From Chryseobacterium daecheongense (GTDB lineage: Bacteria; Bacteroidota; Bacteroidia; Flavobacteriales; Weeksellaceae), in contig CP115858.1 of assembly GCA_027920525.1 (NCBI GenBank), positions 3,286,001 through 3,350,000 of the forward strand: DNA of 64,000 nucleotides, in the 5' to 3' direction. Shown here one piece after another: positions 1 to 7,956 of this stretch (position 1 is the first letter of the stretch; each line of letters opens with the position of its first letter). The position numbers were made by a program, and so were the translations under genes. The notes beneath the pieces are model-generated. The model ran no database searches, was not told the origin of the DNA, and saw only the letters and a program-made list of their open reading frames with translations.

Positions 1-180
1 TAAAATTTTTAATGTAAATAGATTTTTTAAGTATTTTTTTGTTCTTTGTTTGTAAAATGGCAAAATCGGAGATTTGCAAAATTGTCATTTAATGCCTTAG
101 CTCACCTTTGTCAACGGAGAAGGAACCACATTTTAATCTTGAAAAAATGTCCGTACCGATAAAATTTTATTCCAAAATAA

Positions 181-206
181 AGGCAGCATTTGGATTAATG
201 CTGCCT
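181..206 (-). terminator. Terminator of the HMA-TonB receptor gene
   Basis: A 9-bp perfect inverted repeat (AGGCAGCAT / ATGCTGCCT, loop of 8) lies just downstream of the receptor stop codon. On the minus strand it is followed by a T-rich stretch (TTTATTTT). This fits an intrinsic terminator. The remaining sequence at 1-180 holds no gene I can support. Confidence 0.7.
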
Positions 207-233
207 ATTATATTTAAAAACTTATCGGTATTT

Positions 234-2921
234 TTAGAATGTCACATCCAGACCTATATAAAAATTAGCTTTCATAATAGGAGCGTAGAGCATTCCACCA
301 TCAAAATAATTCCCGAAAGGATTTTTAAAATCGATGATCGCATTCTTCTGATAGTAAGAGGTTAAGTTTTCGCCTCCAACATAGGCTCTCAGTTTTTTAT
401 TAAAATTTCTAGAAATCTGTGCATTCAAAATAGCATAAGATTTGGAATAACCGGGTAATTGAAACTCGGTTGGATTGCCCGATGTGTCCGGTAGTCTTTG
501 CTTTCCAACCCAATTCAGAGTCGTATCAAAACTCCAGAAGCCACCCTTATCACTTTTGTTCGTAGAATAAGCAAGATTTACAAATCCGCGATTTTTAGCC
601 ATAAAAGGAATTTCCCTTCTTCCGTCAAGATAATCTGCCTGAACGTCATAATATTTGTAGGCAGCTTTTACTTCAAAGTTTTTAATCGGAATAAAATCCC
701 ACTGTATCTGTAAACTATTGGCAAAAGATTTTCCTTCCAAATTATAAAATACAAGCTGCTGTGGAGATCGGTCAAGGTCAACCATCACCTGATTCTGAAA
801 ATCTGTTCTGAAAAAGTCGGCAACGATGGAAGATTTTCTTCCGAAAATTTTAAACTCCTGCTGTAAACTTGCTCCGTAATTCCATGCAATTTCAGGTTTT
901 AATCCGTAAATATCTCCGCCATTTTGTATAATTTGAATCGTTCTGTTCGATGCAAAGTACTGTTGATTTTCCGCAAAAACCGAAGCCGTTCTAAAACCTC
1001 TTCCTGCTGACAACCTTAAAATGGTTTGGGGAGTGAAATCATATTTAAAGTTCATCCTTGGTGTAAACTGTGTTCCAGCCAGGTTGTGGAAGTCTACTCT
1101 TGCTCCGGCTACCAAAGTATATTTTAATCCTGTTAAGGTATATTCGGCAAAAGCTCCAGGTACGATTTCATTTCTTTTGTATGGAGTTGTAAGATAGGTT
1201 TCATCATAACCGTCATACATAAAACTGGCTCCGGCTTTATATTTGTGATTCGTATTCCCGATAATACTCTCAAAAATTAAATTGGAATAAAAAGTATTCT
1301 GTTTACCTGAATAATTTCTCAACCCGAAAAAGCTATCCTGCTGATGGTATACATACTGATTCATCCAGCCTATACTTTGATAAGGTTTACCTTTAAAAAC
1401 ATATCCGGTCTTGTTCCATACCTGAAATCTCGAAATATCAATTCCAACCCCGTACGGGTTTTGCTTATCCTGAGACAGCCTTTTATCAAAATCGGTCTGT
1501 CCTGCTGTTCTGTTATCCTTCACGAAATTAATTCCGAAGTGAGATCCGAAACCGGATTTTTCCAGGTCATTATAATTAAGCAAATATGCTGCATTGATTT
1601 GTGTCCCTTTCGGACGGTCAAGAAATCCGTCATTATTCATATCCGTATTTCCGAAAGTTCCGTTTCCATGCAACAAGAAAGTCTGAGACCATTTCTCATT
1701 AATAGGAGATACACTCGTTATATTTGCCTCTGCTCTCCCGTTGAAATCAGAAAAAAGATTGAGTGATGTTTCGGGAGTTTTGGCATTTTTCAGAAGTTCG
1801 GTATTGATTTGCCCGGTAATACTTTCATACCCATTGGTTACCGTACTTCCTCCTTTTGTAAGTTGGATGCTTTCGATCCATCTGCCGGGAATAAAATTCA
1901 GCCCATAAGCGGAAGCCAAACCTCTGATCTCCGGTAAAAGTTCCTTGGTTAGGCTGGTGTATTTCTGATCAAGACCCAGCATTTTAAGCTGTTTCGTGCC
2001 TGTTACAGCATTACTGAAGGAAACATCTACGGTAGCATTTGTTTCAAAACTTTCCGAGAGATTACAACAGGCTGCTTTCAACAATTCCTTTTTGTCAATA
2101 TTAAAAACCAAACCTGCTTCATTTTTGCTTAATGAAGTTGAAGCTTTCGACGCGGATAATTTTACTTCCTCAATCTTTTTTTCATGATGATCGTGGTTCT
2201 CGTTTTCCGCAGATACATTATTGTTACCGGACATTGTTTTTTCATCTTCTTCAAAATGAACGTTAGATCCTTTTTCTCCCAATGCTACAGTTCTGTCGTA
2301 AAGGCAACATGAGGGAAGATTGTTATAAACGTTGTCTGTTGAAGTATACTTTTCGTTGTCATGCCCAACATCAGCAATCTTTTTTAAAATTTTATCTGCA
2401 GAAGTTTTGTTGCTGTCAAAGTTTAAAACAACAGTTTGTTTCTCAGCGCTCCAATTTGCAGAAGTAGCACCGGAATCTTTTGCTGCTTTTTCAATTCTTG
2501 CTTTACATGATGCACAATTTCCTTTGACATAAAATTCATTGTCAGCTTTGGGTTTTTGTACTACCGCGCTTGTGCTTGCATTGGACGGTTGAAGAGTCCT
2601 CTCGTAATGACAGCAGTCAGGAAGACTTTGATACACTTCATCAGTAGCTTTGAATTTCTCATTGTCGTGTCCCGCTTCAGCTACCTTTTTAAGAATGTCA
2701 TCCGGAGAAACATTTCCTTCTGTTTCTAATGTTAAAGTTTGAGAATCTATAGAATATCTTGCCGCTTTTGCCCCTGCTTTTTTTGCTGAGGTTTCTATTC
2801 TTTCTTTACACATTTCACAGTTTCCTTTTACCTGAAACTGGCTTTTAAGATTTTGGGCAAATATAAAGGGTGCAGATAATAAGCATAATCCAAGAATTAT
2901 CCTGGAAATAAATAATTTCAT
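234..2921 (-). CDS. TonB-dependent receptor with two N-terminal HMA domains
   Basis: Outer-membrane TonB-dependent receptor of 895 residues, probably for a metal or metal complex. A signal peptide ends near residue 22 (FIFAQ). Two tandem HMA-like domains follow, with metal-binding CxxC motifs at C35-C38 (CEMC) and C136-C139 (CASC). Each is closed by a second Cys pair (PDCCHYER, PSCCLYDR). A His/Lys/Glu-rich linker runs to about residue 265. The plug begins with ELLKAACCNLSESFETN, typical of a Bacteroidetes receptor subfamily often found near copper genes, and a beta-barrel fills the rest. Those relatives usually carry a carboxypeptidase-like N-terminal domain, which the HMA pair appears to replace here. 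It is the last gene of a five-gene minus-strand set with a Cys-rich protein and a two-component system. The receptor class is certain; the metal is inferred. Confidence 0.9.
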   Translation of the reverse strand: MKLFISRIILGLCLLSAPFIFAQNLKSQFQVKGNCEMCKERIETSAKKAGAKAARYSIDSQTLTLETEGNVSPDDILKKVAEAGHDNEKFKATDEVYQSLPDCCHYERTLQPSNASTSAVVQKPKADNEFYVKGNCASCKARIEKAAKDSGATSANWSAEKQTVVLNFDSNKTSADKILKKIADVGHDNEKYTSTDNVYNNLPSCCLYDRTVALGEKGSNVHFEEDEKTMSGNNNVSAENENHDHHEKKIEEVKLSASKASTSLSKNEAGLVFNIDKKELLKAACCNLSESFETNATVDVSFSNAVTGTKQLKMLGLDQKYTSLTKELLPEIRGLASAYGLNFIPGRWIESIQLTKGGSTVTNGYESITGQINTELLKNAKTPETSLNLFSDFNGRAEANITSVSPINEKWSQTFLLHGNGTFGNTDMNNDGFLDRPKGTQINAAYLLNYNDLEKSGFGSHFGINFVKDNRTAGQTDFDKRLSQDKQNPYGVGIDISRFQVWNKTGYVFKGKPYQSIGWMNQYVYHQQDSFFGLRNYSGKQNTFYSNLIFESIIGNTNHKYKAGASFMYDGYDETYLTTPYKRNEIVPGAFAEYTLTGLKYTLVAGARVDFHNLAGTQFTPRMNFKYDFTPQTILRLSAGRGFRTASVFAENQQYFASNRTIQIIQNGGDIYGLKPEIAWNYGASLQQEFKIFGRKSSIVADFFRTDFQNQVMVDLDRSPQQLVFYNLEGKSFANSLQIQWDFIPIKNFEVKAAYKYYDVQADYLDGRREIPFMAKNRGFVNLAYSTNKSDKGGFWSFDTTLNWVGKQRLPDTSGNPTEFQLPGYSKSYAILNAQISRNFNKKLRAYVGGENLTSYYQKNAIIDFKNPFGNYFDGGMLYAPIMKANFYIGLDVTF

Positions 2922-2955
2922 TTTGTTTAAAATTTAGATTAATTAAAAAATAGTC

Positions 2956-2971
2956 CATTAGCGCTCTAATG
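2956..2971 (-). other. Small hairpin between Cys-rich gene and TonB receptor
   Basis: CATTAG / CTAATG with a 4-base loop, followed on the minus strand by a run of six T (GGACTATTTTTT). It could be a weak terminator or attenuator that lowers readthrough into the receptor gene. The stem has only 6 bp, so this is tentative. Confidence 0.3.
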
Positions 2972-2989
2972 AACCTGCTGTATTTTTAA

Positions 2990-3352
2990 TTAAGCTAGCT
3001 TTGGCGGTTCCCAAATCTCTTTTAAACGATCCGAAAGATGAGGATCACAATATTGGAAAAGTAATTTTTTATTGGCTTTATAGTATGATAATTCCAATAG
3101 AAAACCTTTGGAAAAAGGAGTTTCTATATATGAAAAACAAGCCACACATGTTGAACAGCAATCATCGTTGCAAGATGATTTTGATTTTTCGTGTTCTTTA
3201 GATGATTTTGATTGATGGTTCTTACAGCAGTCGTCTTTTTTAGCGTCCGCCTTACAGCAGGTCTGCTGGGTTGACATCATATAGAAGTTATCTTTAGGAA
3301 TCAAGAAAATTCCTAAGCAGAAGATAAGGGTTATGATCTGAAATAACTTCAC
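2990..3352 (-). CDS. Small Cys-rich secreted or membrane-anchored protein
   Basis: A protein of about 120 residues with an N-terminal hydrophobic segment (residues 3-19) and eleven cysteines, many in pairs (C32-C33, C42-C43, C65-C66, then CSTCVAC at 66-72), mixed with Lys, Asp and His. It ends in WEPPKLA. This composition fits metal binding in the periplasm. It loosely resembles the Bacteroidetes HYC_CC_PP family, but the HYC signature is not clearly present, so I do not assign it. I chose the GTG at 3352: an upstream ATG at 3388 would overlap the previous gene by 17 bases, and a TAnnTTTG box ends 5 bases before the GTG. Its neighbours, an HMA-TonB receptor and a His/Cys-repeat lipoprotein, support a metal role. 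The exact function is unknown. Confidence 0.75.
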   Translation of the reverse strand: MKLFQIITLIFCLGIFLIPKDNFYMMSTQQTCCKADAKKDDCCKNHQSKSSKEHEKSKSSCNDDCCSTCVACFSYIETPFSKGFLLELSYYKANKKLLFQYCDPHLSDRLKEIWEPPKLA

Positions 3353-3357
3353 GATGG

Positions 3358-3365
3358 CAAAATTA
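3358..3365 (-). promoter_or_regulatory. -7 box (TAATTTTG) before Cys-rich gene
   Basis: A perfect TAnnTTTG box ends 5 bases before the GTG start at 3352 and lies just after the stop codon of the upstream lipoprotein gene. No TTG element sits at the usual distance. If used, the transcript would be almost leaderless. It may be coincidental, because the gene could also be read through from upstream. Confidence 0.35.
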
Positions 3366-3371
3366 CAAAAA

Positions 3372-4016
3372 TTATGGTAATGGATCACCTACTTTTACAG
3401 AACAATTGTGAAAAGGCTCTCCGTGAGCGGGGTTTAATTTCGGTTTCTCACCAGTTGCCAGACTTTGTTCAGGTGCTGAAACGGGAATATTTTGTACAGT
3501 ACTTTGAACAGGCTGCGGAGACGGTTTACTATTGAGAGGTTGTCCTACAGGAATATCACAGCGATGTCCCGGTTGTCCGTGAGGTGGATTCATGCCCGGA
3601 GCAGTTTTTACCGCCTTTCCTGTTTTATTATCCACCGTAAATTTTCCTGGTTTTAGTGAATTGGGATCGATTTGTATCGTTTGAGATCCATTATTATTTA
3701 CCACAACATTTTGAGTGGTCTGGGCCTGAGCCGGTTTGCTGTTTAATGGCTGTCCTACAGGGATATCACAACGGTGTCCCGGTTGTCCGTGGGGTGGATT
3801 CATTCCGGGAGCGGTAACAGGTGGAGATGAATTTACAGGTTGCACATTGCTCTTTATGCCTGCCTGATCTAAAATAGAAGCTTTTGGAGTATTATTAACA
3901 GCTAATGCAGGCTGCTGAATGGATGCCTCTTCTTTAATGTAAGTTGCTCTTTCATCTTTTTTACAGGAAACAGTAAGCAGAGAAAAAGCAGCAAGACCTA
4001 AAAATATATTTTTCAT
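3372..4016 (-). CDS. Lipoprotein with three NPxHGxPxHxC repeats
   Basis: A 214-residue lipoprotein; the lipobox ends at C18 (LLTVSC). The mature part is low-complexity and rich in Pro, Gln and Asn. It holds two identical 27-residue repeats (residues 69-95 and 139-165) containing NPPHGQPGHRCD, plus a third diverged copy at 194-214 (NPAHGEPFHNC). The shared pattern is NPxHGxPxHxC followed by VGxPL. The two DNA copies differ at about a dozen positions, all silent, so the protein sequence is under selection. Conserved His and Cys suggest metal or heme binding; this is inference. A strong hairpin separates it from the response regulator gene upstream, and it is followed by the Cys-rich gene. Confidence 0.85.
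   Translation of the reverse strand: MKNIFLGLAAFSLLTVSCKKDERATYIKEEASIQQPALAVNNTPKASILDQAGIKSNVQPVNSSPPVTAPGMNPPHGQPGHRCDIPVGQPLNSKPAQAQTTQNVVVNNNGSQTIQIDPNSLKPGKFTVDNKTGKAVKTAPGMNPPHGQPGHRCDIPVGQPLNSKPSPQPVQSTVQNIPVSAPEQSLATGEKPKLNPAHGEPFHNCSVKVGDPLP
3522..3602 (-). repeat. His/Cys-motif coding repeat, copy 2
   Basis: Encodes residues 139-165 of the lipoprotein. The protein sequence is identical to copy 1 (3732-3812), while the DNA differs at roughly a dozen silent positions. Confidence 0.85.
3732..3812 (-). repeat. His/Cys-motif coding repeat, copy 1
   Basis: Encodes residues 69-95 of the lipoprotein, the same 27 residues as copy 2. A third, shorter copy is encoded at 3375-3437. Confidence 0.85.
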
Positions 4017-4032
4017 ATCCTATCGTATAAAA

Positions 4033-4071
4033 CAAAATTAGCAAAACATTTTCAATTGTTTTGCTAATTTT
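4033..4071 (-). promoter_or_regulatory. 15-bp palindrome overlapping a -7 box
   Basis: A perfect 15-bp inverted repeat (4034-4048 and 4057-4071, loop of 8) lies between the response regulator and the lipoprotein gene. On the minus strand it is followed by TTTTGTTTT and can act as the terminator of the regulator gene. The end of its 3' arm plus the T tract also forms TAATTTTG (4040 to 4033), a -7 box 16 bases from the lipoprotein start. It could be terminator, promoter, operator, or all three. No TTG lies at the usual distance. Confidence 0.7.
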
Positions 4072-4094
4072 ATATTTATAATCTTCTTTTGGAA

Positions 4095-4781
4095 TTAATT
4101 CTTAACTAAAAGTCTGAATCCTTCTCCGTGAACATTGATGATTTCCAGTCCTTCATCATCTTTTAAGAGCTTACGAAGTTTTGCGATATAAACATCCATA
4201 CTTCTTGCAGTAAAATAGTTTTCCTTTTTCCAGATCTTTCTCAATGCAAGGTCTCTTGGCATAAAATCATTTCTGTGGATACAAAGAAGTTTAAGCAATT
4301 CATTTTCCTTCGGAGAAAGTTTGTATTCTTTGTCACCTACTCTTAATTGTCTCAGCATGGAATCAAAGAAAATATTGCTAATCTTAAACTGTTCCTGTTC
4401 TTCATTTTCTAGGGTTGAGCTTCTCTGAAGAATTGCCTTAATCTTGTATAAAAGTAATTCCGTATCAAATGGTTTTGTAATATAATCATCTGCCCCCAAC
4501 TGATATCCTTTCAGGATGTCTTCCCTCATATTTCTTGCTGTAAGGAAAATGATAGGAGTATTTTTATCTATTTTTTTTACATCTTCTGCCAATGAAAACC
4601 CGTCTTTCTTAGGCATCATCACGTCGAAAATACAAATGTCAAATTCATTTTCTGTGAATTCCTTGAGCCCCTGCTCTCCATCTGTTGCAAGAGTTACTTC
4701 AAAATTATTGATGGTTAAATAATCTTTCAAAACAGCTCCGAAACTCTGATCGTCTTCTACTAATAATATTCTGTTGCTCAT
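4095..4781 (-). CDS. OmpR-family response regulator
   Basis: A 228-residue two-component response regulator. The receiver domain (about 1-120) has the acidic pair E9-D10-D11, the phosphorylatable aspartate D53 (FDVMMP) and the conserved Lys in TKPFD. The C-terminal winged helix (about 130-226, ending HGEGFRLL) is OmpR/PhoB type. The sensor kinase gene lies about 100 bases upstream on the same strand. The pair resembles the RprX/RprY type common in Bacteroidetes. Possible targets are the metal-like genes immediately downstream, but a strong hairpin separates them and no binding site is evident, so that link is inference. Confidence 0.93.
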   Translation of the reverse strand: MSNRILLVEDDQSFGAVLKDYLTINNFEVTLATDGEQGLKEFTENEFDICIFDVMMPKKDGFSLAEDVKKIDKNTPIIFLTARNMREDILKGYQLGADDYITKPFDTELLLYKIKAILQRSSTLENEEQEQFKISNIFFDSMLRQLRVGDKEYKLSPKENELLKLLCIHRNDFMPRDLALRKIWKKENYFTARSMDVYIAKLRKLLKDDEGLEIINVHGEGFRLLVKN

Positions 4782-4883
4782 AATTTTAAAAATTAAAAAT
4801 TAATAATAAGAATGAACTTCCTCACTCTCTCTTCTTTTATATTTGTTATTTGGTTTATCTTTTATTGCTTCCTGTCTATTCTT

Positions 4884-6431
4884 CTATGTCATGGGAAGTT
4901 TTATCGTGAACACACTTCCTTCTCCCTTATGCGATTCCACGATAATCTGGCCCTTATGAAGTTCTACAATTTTTTTAACGTACGAAAGCCCTAATCCCTG
5001 ACCTTTTACATTATGGATATTTCCCGTTTCTTCTCTAAAGAATTTTTCAAAGATTTTAGTTTTATTCTGTGTTTCCATACCCATTCCTTTATCGGAAATT
5101 TCAATCACATAGAAGTTGCCTTCATTTTTTGTTTTGATTTTGATATCCGGTGTATCAGGAGAATATTTGTTGGCGTTATCCAGTAAATTCACCAGCATAT
5201 TGGAAATATGGAACTCATCGATCTTAAAAGTATATCTGTCAGCAGTAAACTCTTCCGTCAGTGAACCGTTTCTCTGTGCTACAATAAGATTAAATGATTC
5301 TGTCGTTTTTTTGATCAGTTCTCTTACATTGGTTTCTTTGAGGAACAGATTAACTTCATTTCTTTCAAGCTTCGACATATTAAGGACATTCTCCACCTGT
5401 TTTTTCATCCGAAGATTTTCCTGCTTGATCAGGTTGGAATAATATCTTACCTTTTCCGGATTAGTGGCAATTTTGTCATTCGCCAGAGAATCCGTAGCAA
5501 CGGAAATAGTAGCTAAAGGAGTTTTGAACTCATGCGACATATTATTGATGAAGTCCGTTTTTATTTCTGCCAGTTTCTTTTGTCTCATCATATAGTTGAT
5601 GGAGATGATGTAGATTCCCAATATCGTAAGCAAAGAAAGGAAGGTTCCCAAAAGCATCGGCCAGTTATTCATGGCTAAGGAATATTCCTTTTTAGGGAAA
5701 ACCAATGCCAGGCTGTATAAAGTACGGTCCTTTTTGTCTGTAAAAAGGGGATAGCTATATGCATTATTATCCTTTTTCTCTTTATATACTTTGTTAAAAA
5801 CACTTGTGAGTTTATTGTTTTTATCAGTAACCCCGAAACCAAACTTTGCGGTAATGCCTTTCATTTTCAGTTCTTTGGCAAGAACAGAATCCAGAATAGC
5901 ATCATCCACTCTTTTAGTAATCGGAAGGTTATTTCCATATACTTTTGCAAACTCCTTCATAGAGTAATCTCCGCTTTCTATATCCTGATTAATGTCAGCC
6001 GTAAGCAGTTCCCGGTTGGTGGTATCTCTTTTCAGTTTGTAAGCGGCTTCGTCCGTATATAAGGTTGTCAGCTTTAATGAATCTCCTTTCTGAGAAATGG
6101 GAAGCTGTGTTTTTTCAATGATATTTTTAGAATAAATAATCTGCCTCTGAGCCCCAGAATCCTCTACCTGCTGGATCGTAGTTAAAGAAGGTTGATTATT
6201 ATTGGAAATGACATTTTTTCTGAAATTTTTAAAATCTTCATTCAGGTACTTTTCCACTTCAATTTCAGAGATATTTTTTGCTGTATTTTCTAAAGCCGCA
6301 TAGACTTTATTCGAAAAATCTTGTTCTAAAGCATTATAATATCCTTTCAACCAATAAAATTGGAGTGTAACAAAGACAATCAATGATATTGTCATAAACA
6401 CTGAAATTATTGGGATGAATTTATTATTCAT
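4884..6431 (-). CDS. Membrane sensor histidine kinase
   Basis: A 515-residue sensor kinase. One membrane helix lies at about 7-29, a periplasmic sensing domain at about 31-254, and a second helix at about 257-281. The dimerisation/phosphoacceptor domain has an H-box with H300 (MSHEFKTPLATI). The ATP-binding HATPase domain has an N-box (LLDNANKYS), a G1 box (DKGMGM) and a G2 box (GQGLGLSYVKK). It is transcribed ahead of the response regulator, so they form a cognate pair. The periplasmic domain has no recognised fold in my reading and no Cys or His cluster, so it does not obviously bind metal itself. Confidence 0.93.
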   Translation of the reverse strand: MNNKFIPIISVFMTISLIVFVTLQFYWLKGYYNALEQDFSNKVYAALENTAKNISEIEVEKYLNEDFKNFRKNVISNNNQPSLTTIQQVEDSGAQRQIIYSKNIIEKTQLPISQKGDSLKLTTLYTDEAAYKLKRDTTNRELLTADINQDIESGDYSMKEFAKVYGNNLPITKRVDDAILDSVLAKELKMKGITAKFGFGVTDKNNKLTSVFNKVYKEKKDNNAYSYPLFTDKKDRTLYSLALVFPKKEYSLAMNNWPMLLGTFLSLLTILGIYIISINYMMRQKKLAEIKTDFINNMSHEFKTPLATISVATDSLANDKIATNPEKVRYYSNLIKQENLRMKKQVENVLNMSKLERNEVNLFLKETNVRELIKKTTESFNLIVAQRNGSLTEEFTADRYTFKIDEFHISNMLVNLLDNANKYSPDTPDIKIKTKNEGNFYVIEISDKGMGMETQNKTKIFEKFFREETGNIHNVKGQGLGLSYVKKIVELHKGQIIVESHKGEGSVFTIKLPMT

Positions 6432-6608
6432 TAGCTTGTTTTAGGTTGTTCGGAATGATGAATGTTAAAATTAATTGTTTTCAGACTTGATAAACAAAAA
6501 ACGAGCCAAAAAATTGTATTTTTTTTCTTAAAACCATGTTTTTTAACAATTTTTTTATAAATCAAAAATAACTTGTCTTATGAAAAGCCTCACCTACAAA
6601 TAAAGAAG

Positions 6609-6616
6609 TAAGTTTG
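6609..6616 (+). promoter_or_regulatory. -7 box of the SRPBCC gene (TAAGTTTG)
   Basis: A perfect TAnnTTTG box ends 16 bases before the ATG at 6633. No TTG lies at the usual distance. The rest of 6432-6632, between divergent genes, is A/T-rich with no other feature I can name. Confidence 0.5.
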
Positions 6617-6632
6617 TTAAAAATAATTACGT

Positions 6633-7124
6633 ATGGAATCAAATATCATTTTTAACAAAGATTTTGACGCAAACAGCATTTATGTAATGATTATTTACAA
6701 AGCTGATGTTTCAAAAGTGTGGGATTATTTTACCAAATCCGAATTATTAGACCAATGGTGGGCTCCAAAACCCTGGAAATGTGAAACGGTAAAAATGGAT
6801 TTTAAAGAGAATGGAATCTGGCATTATGCAATGATAGGTCCCGAAGGGGAAAAAATGTATGGACAGCTTAAATATGGGGAAATTATGGAACACAGAAGCT
6901 TCGATGGGATAGATGCTTTTTGTGATGAAAACGGAAATATTAATAATGATTTTCCGCAAGCCCAATGGCTGATCGGATTCACTGGAATTGAAGAGGGAAC
7001 GAAAGTAACAACCAACATCCATTTCGAATCCCAGGAGGCTTTAAAGAAACATCTTGAAATGGGCTTTGAAGAAGGATTTAAAATGGGCTTGAGTCAACTT
7101 CACGAAGTTCTGGCCGTTCATTAA
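6633..7124 (+). CDS. SRPBCC (AHSA1-like) domain protein
   Basis: A 163-residue cytoplasmic protein of the START/Bet v 1-like fold, AHSA1 (activator of Hsp90 ATPase homologue) subfamily. Near the N-terminus it has VWDYFTKSELLDQWWAPKPW, the usual family start, and it ends with a long amphipathic helix (EEGFKMGLSQLHEVL). These proteins bind hydrophobic ligands in a cavity and are often encoded beside ArsR-type regulators; none is visible here. It has its own promoter box and lies divergent to the sensor kinase gene. The ligand is unknown. Confidence 0.88.
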   Translation: MESNIIFNKDFDANSIYVMIIYKADVSKVWDYFTKSELLDQWWAPKPWKCETVKMDFKENGIWHYAMIGPEGEKMYGQLKYGEIMEHRSFDGIDAFCDENGNINNDFPQAQWLIGFTGIEEGTKVTTNIHFESQEALKKHLEMGFEEGFKMGLSQLHEVLAVH

Positions 7125-7171
7125 TATTGAATGACATATATTCAACAATTAAGAAATTATATTAAAAACGA

Positions 7172-7207
7172 AAATGTGGCAGTTTAAAATGATTAACTGC
7201 CACATTT
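7172..7207. terminator. Bidirectional terminator between converging genes
   Basis: A 13-bp perfect inverted repeat (AAATGTGGCAGTT / AACTGCCACATTT, loop of 10) lies between the SRPBCC gene and the converging gene that ends at 7213. A and T flanks allow it to work on both strands. Confidence 0.8.
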
Positions 7208-7212
7208 CAATT

Positions 7213-7554
7213 TTAAAGAAGCTCCTCATCCTGAAAATATTGGATGATGGCCTTTTTCATTAATAAGGTTTGCTCATTAGCCCTAAGTTCAGGAAGGTCC
7301 TCTAATTTGTCAAATTGGGGCCATCCATCTTCATAATGCGTAAACTTATAGTAGCCAAAGGGCTCCAGTAATCTGCAAACTGCAATATGAAGAATATTGA
7401 GTTTGTCATCTTTTGAATATTTTTGATGACCACTTCCAAGTTCCTGAAGTCCAATCAGAAACAATAAAGTTTCAATGGGAGGATTTTTTTCAGTCTGAAA
7501 GTTATCTTCAAAAAACTGTTCTATTTTTTTCCAGTATTCGGATTCGTTAATCAT
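7213..7554 (-). CDS. Conserved hypothetical cytoplasmic protein
   Basis: A 113-residue protein, mostly helical and acidic, with no signal peptide or membrane segment. Notable segments are LLFLIGLQELGSG near residue 30, HIAVCRLLEPFGYY in the middle and MKKAIIQYFQDEELL at the end. Such a protein is familiar in Flavobacteriia as a protein of unknown function; I assign no role. It lies downstream of the four-helix-bundle gene, separated by about 40 bases of A/T-rich repeats. Confidence 0.72.
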   Translation of the reverse strand: MINESEYWKKIEQFFEDNFQTEKNPPIETLLFLIGLQELGSGHQKYSKDDKLNILHIAVCRLLEPFGYYKFTHYEDGWPQFDKLEDLPELRANEQTLLMKKAIIQYFQDEELL

Positions 7555-7556
7555 AA

Positions 7557-7593
7557 TTTATAAATGATAAATGATAGTTTATAAATGATGAAA
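7557..7593. repeat. A/T-rich repeats, left flank of four-helix gene
   Basis: A 12-bp direct repeat TTTATAAATGAT occurs at 7557-7568 and 7578-7589. The segment 7574-7593 also matches, with a few mismatches, the inverted sequence on the other side of the four-helix gene (7957-7977). The four-helix gene therefore sits between imperfect inverted repeats. Confidence 0.55.
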
Positions 7594-7595
7594 GA

Positions 7596-7955
7596 CTATG
7601 TCTTTAACATCTTTCTATATGAAGAAGTTGCTTTTAAAATTTCTTCAGCTCTAATTTTTAAATCTATTAAAGTCTCACTTTTGACATAGTTTAGCTCTTC
7701 AAGCATTTCAAGCCAGAAGAGAGTTTCATCTGTTTCTTCGATCACGATTGATATTTTTGAATATCTTTCGGCTTGTGATCTGGCCCTGCACATTGCTCTA
7801 TAATTAGCCGCCATTGAAGTAGAAGAGCGATATATTTGCTTTCTGATCACAGCAAAAGCTTCCTGATAAGGTAGATTTGATAATTCATTGATAATACTAA
7901 TGGCTAATTGTTTTGTTTTCAATGCGAAAATTTGATTGTAATCCGGATTATCCAT
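7596..7955 (-). CDS. Four-helix bundle protein (23S rRNA intervening-sequence type)
   Basis: A 119-residue all-helical protein of the four-helix bundle family (TIGR02436) first described in intervening sequences of 23S rRNA. Matching segments are YRSSTSMAANYRAMCRARS in the middle and ETDETLFWLEMLEELNYV towards the end, both typical. Family members are small, basic, and often scattered as single genes; their function is unclear. Here the gene is tucked between a hypothetical gene and ptrB, flanked by imperfect inverted repeats, and the ptrB stop codon lies inside the right-hand repeat. That arrangement suggests it arrived as a small mobile unit, which is inference. Confidence 0.88.
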   Translation of the reverse strand: MDNPDYNQIFALKTKQLAISIINELSNLPYQEAFAVIRKQIYRSSTSMAANYRAMCRARSQAERYSKISIVIEETDETLFWLEMLEELNYVKSETLIDLKIRAEEILKATSSYRKMLKT

Positions 7956-7956
7956 T

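Noticed and set aside
108..365. Short open frame over the end of the HMA-TonB receptor gene
   Set aside because: Mostly antisense to the receptor, no recognisable domain and no good start context; a shadow frame.
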